Shown: positions 6,208 through 12,593 of the stretch, piece by piece | Layout: each line of letters opens with the position of its first letter | Position numbering within the stretch: the stretch's first letter is position 1 | Assembly (NCBI GenBank): GCA_017631215.1 | Contig: JAGBTR010000283.1 | Location: forward strand, 1 to 12,593 | Origin: Clostridia bacterium | GTDB lineage: Bacteria > Bacillota > Clostridia > Oscillospirales > CAG-272 | Direction: 5' to 3' | DNA: 12,593 nucleotides | Notes under the pieces: model-generated | What the model was told of the DNA's origin: nothing | The model's database searches: none | The model's input: only the letters and a program-made list of their open reading frames with translations | Translations under genes and position numbers: made by a program

Positions 6208-7863
6208 ATGAGATACGCAAGAATACCGATCGTGCTTGTGCTTGCGCTGTGTCTGTGCAGCTGTAGCATTCAACCACTGTTCGACTGGGATGTGCTATTG
6301 GATCTCCCACTTGATGGCGGGCAGGATGAGATCAAGCGAGAGAATCCTATGCTCGACGAGCTGCACTTTTCGTTGCCCGATTCGGATATCGAGGAGTTCT
6401 ACGCGGGGCTCTCGCAGTGCAAGGCGATCTACGAAAAGTGTCACAAGTCGTATGCCGACGAGCTGGAGGACGCGCTGTATGAGCTCGAGTGGTTGCTTTC
6501 CTGGTTCAGCGATCAGCGCGACGTGACGGATCTGCTCCTTCTGTACGATACGGCAGACGAGCAGGCGCGGCAGAACGATCTTTACGCGCAAAAGGTGTAC
6601 ACCCAGCTGCACACCGACTACTGGAATGCGATCAACGATATGAAGCGCTCCTCGAATCCGCTCACGCCGACGGTGGTCGCGTTTCTCGATGAGGTTTATC
6701 CCAACCGTATGCCTCTCTATTACGACAACGACGAGTACGAGACGCGTATGACCGAGCTTGAGAGTGCCTTTAGCGCCTACAATGGCAAGGGAAGTGCCGA
6801 GAAGGTTCACGATATCTACGTCGAATACGTCGAGGCCGCCAATCTCTACGCCAAGTCCTACGGCTACGATAACTATTACGAATGCGCCTCGGATCTGTAT
6901 TACAGGCGCAATTACGGCAAGGAGGAGCGTGATAAGCTTCGTGCTTACGTCAAGGAGTATCTGGTGCCGCTTTACCGCGAGTACGATCGCCTTTGGGAGA
7001 GTAAGCGCAGCGCGATGAGCTTTTGGGAGCGTATGCAGTCCGACCGTTATCACGATGACTCCTACGACACGGTCGCCAAGGAGGCGCTGTTTGCTTATTT
7101 CGACTCGCTCCCCGAGGGCGTGGGCGAGGCGATGCGCGTGCCCTTTGACGAGAACAAGATCCTCTATGGCGACCGATCCGGCTCGGTCAAAACGGCGATG
7201 GTGACCACGCTCGGGGAGGAGTACGTCTGCTATTTCCACGAGGATTTTCTGGATCTGGTCACGGTGGCGCACGAGATGGGTCACTATTATGCCAATACGA
7301 CGCACGGAACGGATGCGGATATTGCGCAGGATCTGAAGGAGGCGCACTCGCAGACCTCCTCGCTTTTGATGCTCCGCTATCTGCGCGACGAGATCGGCAC
7401 CGAAGCCTTTGCGGCGTATGAGCTTTACGAGGTGGGCAATTTGCTGTATCAGGCCATCTCCTCGACGATCAAGGACGAGTTTGACGAGATCGTTTTCTCC
7501 CTGCCCGACGTCACTGATTATACCGTCGAGCAATTGAATGAGATCATGGAAGGGCTGATCGAGAAATACGGCATCGGCGCGAGCGAGGGCGATATGAGGC
7601 GCCAGCTTCGCACCTACTGGCACCGTCAGGGAATAGACCGTCCCGCCTATTTCATCAGCTACGGCGTTTCGGCGGTCGTGGCGATGGAGATCTACCACAA
7701 GAGCGAGAACGACTACGCAGCGGCGACCGAGTGCTATCAGCGGCTCGTCGAGCGCTCGCGTGCGGGCTTTGACATCGATGCCGTGGCGGTGCTGGTGGGG
7801 CTGCATTCGCCCTTTGACGAGCAGTGCTATGAGCAACTTGCGGACATTCACCTGACAAAATGA
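6208..7863 (+). CDS. M3-family zinc metallopeptidase lipoprotein (oligoendopeptidase-like)
   Basis: A 551-aa surface peptidase. The ATG at 6208 follows a GGGAGGGG ribosome site. The earlier in-frame ATG at 6136 lies upstream of the promoter and is rejected. Residues 1-18 are a signal peptide ending LCSC, so Cys19 is the likely lipid anchor; Cys at the -2 position is slightly atypical. The zinc motif HEMGH is at 355-359, and the third ligand is probably Glu378 in KEAHSQ. The family's late HR..I.RPAYFISYGVSAVVAMEI block follows, where a His and Tyr pair stabilises the transition state. The helical middle is rich in Tyr and acidic residues. M3 enzymes cleave short peptides; anchoring on the outside suggests peptide feeding or turnover of exported peptides. 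It is a single-gene unit. Family call is firm; substrate is unknown. Confidence 0.88.
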   Translation: MRYARIPIVLVLALCLCSCSIQPLFDWDVLLDLPLDGGQDEIKRENPMLDELHFSLPDSDIEEFYAGLSQCKAIYEKCHKSYADELEDALYELEWLLSWFSDQRDVTDLLLLYDTADEQARQNDLYAQKVYTQLHTDYWNAINDMKRSSNPLTPTVVAFLDEVYPNRMPLYYDNDEYETRMTELESAFSAYNGKGSAEKVHDIYVEYVEAANLYAKSYGYDNYYECASDLYYRRNYGKEERDKLRAYVKEYLVPLYREYDRLWESKRSAMSFWERMQSDRYHDDSYDTVAKEALFAYFDSLPEGVGEAMRVPFDENKILYGDRSGSVKTAMVTTLGEEYVCYFHEDFLDLVTVAHEMGHYYANTTHGTDADIAQDLKEAHSQTSSLLMLRYLRDEIGTEAFAAYELYEVGNLLYQAISSTIKDEFDEIVFSLPDVTDYTVEQLNEIMEGLIEKYGIGASEGDMRRQLRTYWHRQGIDRPAYFISYGVSAVVAMEIYHKSENDYAAATECYQRLVERSRAGFDIDAVAVLVGLHSPFDEQCYEQLADIHLTK

Positions 7864-7864
7864 T

Positions 7865-7913
7865 AAAAAAGCAAGATATACATATAAAATTGCAAAAAAT
7901 GTCTGCTTTTTTT
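7865..7913 (+). terminator. Weak terminator after the M3 peptidase gene
   Basis: AAAAAAGC (7865-7872) pairs with GCTTTTTT (7905-7912). A possible AGA/TCT extension surrounds a large A/T-rich loop, and seven T follow. The large loop makes it a weak candidate, but its position just after the stop fits. Confidence 0.4.
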
Positions 7914-7931
7914 ATATCCGTGTGCTAAAAT
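7890..7931 (+). promoter_or_regulatory. Promoter region of the toroid-like gene
   Basis: Two options overlap. One is an extended -10 TGC-TAAAAT (7926-7931) with a poor -35. The other is TTGCAA (7890-7895), 17 bases, TATATC (7913-7918). The first is closer to what I expect from the other promoters here. Confidence 0.5.
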
Positions 7932-7943
7932 GATAGCAGATGG

Positions 7944-7965
7944 GGAGTGCCCCCGCGCGGGCTCC
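7944..7965 (+). promoter_or_regulatory. GC-rich hairpin in the leader of the toroid-like gene
   Basis: GGAG-TG-CCC, loop CCGCGC, then GGG-CTCC form a bulged 7-bp stem about 50 bases before the start codon. No T run follows, so it is not a terminator. It may stabilise the message or act in regulation; the role is unknown. Confidence 0.35.
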
Positions 7966-8018
7966 GTGTCGCTATGATATCTACTTTACTTTGACAAGAT
8001 GGAAAAGGAGAGATCGAT

Positions 8019-9779
8019 ATGTTGAATTTCAAGCAGGATTTTGAAAAAGAGCTGTTTGCGGCGGGATTGCGCAAGATGGACGAGAGATACGATGCCGCAC
8101 GCCGTATGGTGTGGGGCTACCGTGGCAAGAACGGCTACCACAGTAAGCTGTCCGATTGCCCCGTTCACGCGATCCGCGATGCTTTTGATTATGCCTATTT
8201 GCTGCTTTGCAGAAATGAGGAAGGGGATGCTGCACGCGCACACGACGTGCTCTACCGTGTTGTGGCACTGCAGGATATCAACCCCCAAAACCGCACCTAC
8301 GGCATCTGGCAGTACTACCTTGAGGAGGACCTTGAGGAAATGGACGAGCCCGACTGGAACTGGGCGGATTTTAACGGCAAGTGTATGCTCAACTGCCTCA
8401 ACGAGCACGGTGACAAGCTGACGGAGGATATGAAGGCATTGCTCAAGGCCTCCGTTTACCGCGCCTGCGAGGCGATTATTCGCCGCAACGTCGGTCCCGC
8501 CTATACCAATATTTCGGTGATGGGCTCTTACGTCACCATCTTCGCGGGTGAGATGTTCAACGATCTGCGTCTGTTTACCTACGGTAAGGAAAGACTTCGC
8601 AAGCTGCACGAGTTCAATATGTCGCACGGCAGCTTCAGTGAGTTCAACAGCCCCACCTACACCTTCCTGTGCCTTTCCGATTTGTCGCTGCTGCGCCACG
8701 ACGTCAAGGATGCCGAGTGTCAACGACTTGCCGAGGATTTGATCGACCTTGCCTGGCAGACGGTCGCGATGCACTACCACGTCGGCACGGGACAGCTGGC
8801 AGGTCCGCACGACCGCGCCTATGCGATGCTCGTCAGCGACGGCACTCGTCTGACGCTTGAGCGTGCGATGAATTATGAGGTGGAGCTGCTTTGCGACCGC
8901 GAGGCACTTTCGGACGTCGAGCTGGGCGTGTCCAAGAATCTGACCGCCCCGACGCTGTTCACCGATCACCGCATTTGCCCCGACAAGTATCGCCCGTATT
9001 TCACCGAGCCGTGTGGCGAGCGTATCATCGACCAGACCTTTGCGCCCGGTCGTATGGCCTACACCTATATGTGCGACGACTATACCGTCGGCTCGCTGCA
9101 TCACGAGATCGCTTGGAATCAGCACCGCAACGTGCTGGGCTATTTCGGCACCAAGGCGTCTCCCGTTGCCTTCAACCTCAAGTGTCTGCACGATGGCTGG
9201 GACTACTGCTCGGCCGTTATGTCCACCATTCAGGACAAGGGAAGAACGCTGACCGCCTTCAGCTTTGCCACGGCGGGCGGCGACACGCATTGCGTGCTCG
9301 ATATGATCAAGAACGCCACCATCTCTGCCGAGGATCTGCGCGTGCGTTGGCAGCTGGAGGGTGCGCTTGACCGCATCGACGTCGAGCAGACGGGCGACAC
9401 CACCTTCCGCGTGGTCGACCGCGAGACGGGGCTGACGCTCAATATCGCTTACCCCTACGCCGTATTCGGTCAGAACGTGATCCGCTATGAGATCAGTCGC
9501 GAGGAGGACAAGATTGGCATCGACGCCGTGCTCTACCACGGTGAGCGCACCGATATCAATCTGAACGAGCTGGGAACGGCGGCCGTCGTGACGGCGATGG
9601 AGGTCCTCAAGGAGACCGCAGATATGCCCGCTGTCCTTGTGACCGTGGGGGAGAACGCGATCGCGGCCACCTTTGAAAATCTGTACGTCAGCTCGTCCAT
9701 CAAGCTCGATACCCGCCGCGAGATGGGCAAGCTTATGCAGCTCAAGCGAGACGGCGAGCCTTATCGCCCTGCTTATTGA
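8019..9779 (+). CDS. Uncharacterised protein, probable alpha/alpha-toroid carbohydrate-enzyme fold
   Basis: A 586-aa protein with no signal peptide or membrane segment, so cytoplasmic. AAGGAGA a few bases before the ATG fixes the start. The first 300 residues are helical and carry aromatic- and glycine-rich motifs: TYGIWQYYLEE near 88, DWNWADFNGK, RRNVGPAYTN at 155-164, GSFSEFNSPTY at 204-214 and AGPHDRAY at 261-268. Similar motifs (E-x-N-SPTY, then GP-x-x-R-x-Y) occur, as I recall, in uncharacterised bacterial and fungal proteins related to heparinase II/III-like and other alpha/alpha-toroid lyases or hydrolases. The C-terminal half looks beta-rich, as in toroid enzymes that end in a beta-sandwich. 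It is a single-gene unit between a promoter and a strong terminator. I cannot name the reaction. Being intracellular, it would act on imported oligosaccharides if it is a glycan enzyme. Confidence 0.5.
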   Translation: MLNFKQDFEKELFAAGLRKMDERYDAARRMVWGYRGKNGYHSKLSDCPVHAIRDAFDYAYLLLCRNEEGDAARAHDVLYRVVALQDINPQNRTYGIWQYYLEEDLEEMDEPDWNWADFNGKCMLNCLNEHGDKLTEDMKALLKASVYRACEAIIRRNVGPAYTNISVMGSYVTIFAGEMFNDLRLFTYGKERLRKLHEFNMSHGSFSEFNSPTYTFLCLSDLSLLRHDVKDAECQRLAEDLIDLAWQTVAMHYHVGTGQLAGPHDRAYAMLVSDGTRLTLERAMNYEVELLCDREALSDVELGVSKNLTAPTLFTDHRICPDKYRPYFTEPCGERIIDQTFAPGRMAYTYMCDDYTVGSLHHEIAWNQHRNVLGYFGTKASPVAFNLKCLHDGWDYCSAVMSTIQDKGRTLTAFSFATAGGDTHCVLDMIKNATISAEDLRVRWQLEGALDRIDVEQTGDTTFRVVDRETGLTLNIAYPYAVFGQNVIRYEISREEDKIGIDAVLYHGERTDINLNELGTAAVVTAMEVLKETADMPAVLVTVGENAIAATFENLYVSSSIKLDTRREMGKLMQLKRDGEPYRPAY

Positions 9780-9807
9780 TCCGCTTGAACAGCAAGCAAA
9801 AAGAGAA

Positions 9808-9841
9808 GCTCCCGCAACGATTCGTTGCGGGAGCGTTTTTT
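9808..9841. terminator. Strong terminator between the toroid-like gene and ilvC
   Basis: GCTCCCGCAACG (9808-9819), loop ATT, then CGTTGCGGGAGC (9823-9834), followed by G and six T. The stem is a perfect 12 bp. On the minus strand a pyrimidine-rich tract with five T follows the stem, so it probably also ends the ilvC transcript, whose stop is 17 bases away. Confidence 0.93.
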
Positions 9842-9857
9842 GTTATCTTGGCTTGGA

Positions 9858-10892
<1,035 letters not shown>

Positions 10893-10915
10893 TCATTAAA
10901 AATAATAATGGAATA

Positions 10916-10944
10916 ATTATAGCAACAGAGAGGATATTTGTCAA
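10916..10944 (-). promoter_or_regulatory. Perfect consensus promoter of ilvC
   Basis: Read on the minus strand: TTGACA (10944-10939), a 17-base spacer, TATAAT (10921-10916), with an extended -10 TG. Transcription would start near 10909. Confidence 0.93.
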
Positions 10945-10973
10945 GAGTTTTCAAGGACTTTTTGCGGAAAAAA

Positions 10974-10999
10974 GCATCGCGATGCGCAATATCGCGCAT
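10974..10999. promoter_or_regulatory. Overlapping palindromes between ilvC and the sigma gene
   Basis: A perfect 12-bp palindrome GCATCGCGATGC (10974-10985) overlaps ATGCGC-N6-GCGCAT (10982-10999). They lie about 30 bases upstream of the ilvC -35 and 5 bases upstream of the -35 of the sigma gene. Operator function for either divergent gene is inferred. On the minus strand the first palindrome is followed by six T, but no minus-strand gene upstream would need a terminator. Confidence 0.45.
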
Positions 11000-11004
11000 A
11001 CCCC

Positions 11005-11033
11005 TTGCAAAACCGTCTGCAATGTGGTAAAAT
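11005..11033 (+). promoter_or_regulatory. Sigma-A-type promoter of the ECF sigma operon
   Basis: TTGCAA (11005-11010), a 17-base spacer and TAAAAT (11028-11033). The leader to the ATG is about 80 nt. No clear ECF-type autoregulatory promoter was seen. Confidence 0.75.
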
Positions 11034-11042
11034 ATAGCGAAT

Positions 11043-11089
11043 GCGCCACGGCGCGAAAAATTTTTGGTAGTCGGTCACCTTTTGACCGA
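11043..11089 (+). promoter_or_regulatory. Two inverted repeats in the sigma gene leader
   Basis: GCGCC-AC-GGCGC (11043-11054) lies about 10 bases after the -10. TCGGTCA, loop CCTTT, TGACCGA (11071-11089) is a 7-bp hairpin about 30 bases before the start codon. The first suits an operator. The second suits an RNA hairpin; no T run follows, so it is not a terminator. Confidence 0.4.
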
Positions 11090-11119
11090 AATTCTGTATT
11101 AGAAAGTGAGGGGAGAGAA

Positions 11120-11659
11120 ATGGAAGACTTCGATCTGACGGATGGCTGTGTGCCGTCGTTGCCCCAAGAGGTCACCGATGAGGTCGTCCGTTATTACTCT
11201 CCGATGATCTACCGCATCGCTCTGACCAAGACCAAGTCCACGCACGATGCGGACGACATTTTCCAAGAGGTATTCCTCAAGCTCGTGATGCGCGAGAAGC
11301 CGTTTGAGACGGAGGAGCATCGCAAGGCCTGGCTCATTCGCGTCACGATCAACTGCTGCAACTCGCATTTCGTTGCTCCGTGGCGCAAAAACGTTGACTC
11401 GATGGAGGACGTGCTGCTCGAGCAGATCGCCGACGACGAGCCCGTGCCGGGTACGGAGGAGGAGCGCGTCGACGTGTACGCCGAGGTGATGAAGCTGCCT
11501 GAGCAGATGCGCGAGGTCGTGCTGCTGTTCTATTATGAGGATATGTCGATCCGCGAGATCGCCGAGACGGTGGGAACGAGCGAGGTCAACGTCAAAAAAC
11601 GTCTGTCCCGTGCACGGCAGAAGCTGAAGCTTGAGCTGGAGAACGAGGACGGACTGTAA
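11120..11659 (+). CDS. ECF-type RNA polymerase sigma factor
   Basis: A 179-aa sigma-70 family protein with only regions 2 and 4. Region 2 carries DADDIFQEVFLKL at 43-55, the core-binding and -10 recognition segment. Region 4 spans about 126-170 (LPEQMREVVLLFYYEDMSIREIAETV, then VNVKKRLSRARQKLK), a helix-turn-helix that reads the -35 element. The ATG at 11120 follows GAGGGGAG. The longer in-frame start at 10868 would cross the promoter and is rejected. The next gene follows after 17 nt and encodes a single-pass membrane protein, the usual arrangement for an ECF sigma factor held inactive by its anti-sigma factor. Signal and target genes cannot be inferred from this window. Confidence 0.93.
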   Translation: MEDFDLTDGCVPSLPQEVTDEVVRYYSPMIYRIALTKTKSTHDADDIFQEVFLKLVMREKPFETEEHRKAWLIRVTINCCNSHFVAPWRKNVDSMEDVLLEQIADDEPVPGTEEERVDVYAEVMKLPEQMREVVLLFYYEDMSIREIAETVGTSEVNVKKRLSRARQKLKLELENEDGL

Positions 11660-11676
11660 TACAGAGGAAGGTTTTT

Positions 11677-12336
11677 ATGAAGAGACAAGAACTGCGCGCC
11701 TGCTTTGATCGGATACAGCCGCGTGAGGAGCTCATCCGATCGACGCTGGAGAAAATTCGAGGCGTGCAAGAGAACAAGCAACCCGTCCGCACGATGCCGA
11801 CGTATGCCTTTGCCACGCGACTGGTCGGTGCGGCCTGCGCCTTGGTGCTGCTCGTTGGTGTTGGCGTTTCGCTGGGCAGGGACGTTGTCACAGCCCCCGA
11901 TACACTGCTTGTGCAGGACGAGCGTATCTCGCCGATGACGGCGGATGCGATGGATGGCGTGGCGACGCCTCGCGAGGTGACGGTCGGCGGAGAGCTGGTC
12001 GGTTGCGAGGAGATGATCGAGACCGCCAAGAGCTTGAGCGCGGATGCTGCCGTGTGTACCGCCGTGGTGGATGCGGTCTACTTCAAGAGCGCGACCGAGG
12101 GCTTTGCCACGATCCGTCCGCTGACGGTGGCCGAGGGCTCCAATGCCGATTGGACCGATGCGGTGGATGGTGAGCTGACGTTGGTCGCCGCCTTTGACGC
12201 TGACAACGAAGAGATGCGGTCGCTGCTTGACCTGATGGGCAGCGAGGTGCTCGTCGGTCTGCACACAGAGACGCGCGACGGTGAGACCGTTTGGGTCATC
12301 CATGAGATGCACGCGCAGGAGCAGGCGATCGAGTGA
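11677..12336 (+). CDS. Probable membrane anti-sigma factor
   Basis: A 219-aa protein with a cytoplasmic N-terminus of about 45 residues, one membrane helix (about 46-66, rich in Val, Ala and Leu) and an extracytoplasmic domain of about 150 residues. The N-terminal MKRQELRACFDRIQPREELIRSTLEKI pattern resembles the short helical sigma-binding segment seen before the membrane helix in many Bacillota ECF partners. There is no zinc-binding HxxxCxxC motif, so it is not a ZAS-type anti-sigma. The outer domain is acidic and unrecognised; it ends in a VWVIHEMHAQEQAIE tail. GAGGAAGG precedes the ATG. Position directly after the sigma gene is the main evidence for its role: it should hold the sigma factor at the membrane until a signal arrives. 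Confidence 0.72.
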   Translation: MKRQELRACFDRIQPREELIRSTLEKIRGVQENKQPVRTMPTYAFATRLVGAACALVLLVGVGVSLGRDVVTAPDTLLVQDERISPMTADAMDGVATPREVTVGGELVGCEEMIETAKSLSADAAVCTAVVDAVYFKSATEGFATIRPLTVAEGSNADWTDAVDGELTLVAAFDADNEEMRSLLDLMGSEVLVGLHTETRDGETVWVIHEMHAQEQAIE

Positions 12337-12364
12337 ACTTTTAAATATACAATTATGCTGATAA

Positions 12365-12400
12365 GGAGCGGTGCCGTGGAAAAGCACCGCTCCGCCTTTT
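12365..12400 (+). terminator. Terminator of the sigma/anti-sigma operon
   Basis: GGAGCGGTGC (12365-12374) and GCACCGCTCC (12384-12393) form a perfect 10-bp stem with a 9-nt loop, followed by GCCTTTT. The T run is short, but the stem is stable and the position is right. Confidence 0.75.
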
Positions 12401-12463
12401 GGGGAATGGATGCGAGGGGATGCTTTTTGAAAAAAGCATCCCCTCGCGCTCCCCTTCAAAAAC
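12397..12463. repeat. Large inverted repeat, probable intergenic repeat element
   Basis: The core is a perfect 17-bp inverted repeat (12412-12428 and 12431-12447) with a 2-nt centre. It extends imperfectly outwards, with TTTTGGGGA at the left end and CCCCTTCAAAA at the right end, to a palindrome of about 66 nt. It comes after the operon terminator. It may be a dispersed intergenic palindrome. Confidence 0.55.
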
Positions 12464-12481
12464 CTTGTAAAAAAGAATAGG

Positions 12482-12593
12482 AAAGTGCGAACATATTCTT
12501 CTGAACGGAAGGAGGACGGAAGAATGCACTTTGGCGCATTCTTCGTGAGCTCGTAGGACTTTTCCCCCAACAAACGCCGGCGGGGAAGAATGC
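12482..12593. repeat. Cluster of nested GAAGAATGC repeats at the right edge
   Basis: GAAGAATGC occurs at 12519-12527 and 12585-12593 and inverted (GCATTCTTC) at 12536-12544. The first pair forms a 9-bp stem with an 8-nt loop. AAAGTGC (12482-12488) can alternatively pair with GCACTTT (12526-12532), and TTCCCC (12562-12567) with GGGGAA (12582-12587). No ORF with a ribosome site covers this stretch. The window ends inside the pattern, so its full size is unknown. Confidence 0.5.

Noticed and set aside
6295..7851. Minus-strand frame of 518 aa opposite the M3 peptidase
   Set aside because: It is a shadow of the plus-strand gene caused by codon bias. It lacks a ribosome site and recognisable domains, while the plus frame has HEMGH and a signal peptide.
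7986..9539. Minus-strand frame of 517 aa opposite the toroid-like gene
   Set aside because: Low-complexity Val/His/Arg-rich translation typical of an antisense shadow; the plus frame has promoter, ribosome site, motifs and terminator.

Overview
The window looks like chromosomal DNA from a Gram-positive anaerobe of the class Clostridia (Bacillota), probably an uncultured gut member related to Oscillospiraceae. This is inferred from near-consensus sigma-A promoters with strong AGGAGG ribosome sites, a DUF1836 regulator, a clostridial-type class I IlvC, lipoproteins with Gram-positive style signal peptides, and moderately GC-rich coding DNA with AT-rich gaps. There are no transposase, integrase, phage or CRISPR genes.

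Layout. Positions 1-155 hold the 3' end of an unidentified gene that converges, across a shared terminator hairpin, with a four-gene minus-strand operon potA-potB-potC-potD (199-4266). This encodes a polyamine ABC importer. Each junction is a 4-bp ATGA overlap, and the operon has a clear promoter and a leader of about 155 nt. Upstream of it, also on the minus strand, is a very short M50 site-2-type membrane protease (4584-5117). It is divergent from a DUF1836 putative regulator (5281-5880) that has a perfect consensus promoter. Next come a tRNA-Leu(GAG) gene (5984-6068), a secreted M3-family lipoprotein peptidase (6208-7863), and a 586-aa cytoplasmic protein of unknown function that looks like an alpha/alpha-toroid carbohydrate enzyme (8019-9779). 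Each has its own promoter region. A strong bidirectional terminator separates the toroid-like gene from the convergent ilvC (9858-10874). ilvC is divergent from an ECF sigma factor gene (11120-11659), which is followed after 17 nt by a single-pass membrane protein that is probably its anti-sigma factor (11677-12336). The last 250 bases hold a dense set of inverted repeats that look like an intergenic repeat element.

How the genes work together. The pot operon is a self-contained transporter: PotA ATPase, PotB and PotC permeases, PotD binding protein. The sigma/anti-sigma pair is a self-contained envelope-signalling module. The other genes look like independent housekeeping or accessory units.

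I found no clear new multi-gene system. The points most worth a second look are: the PotD-like lipoprotein with an extra C-terminal transmembrane helix; the uncharacterised toroid-like enzyme; the minimal M50 protease; the palindromes between ilvC and the sigma gene; an out-of-frame start codon with ideal ribosome-site spacing just before potA; and the repeat cluster at the right edge.
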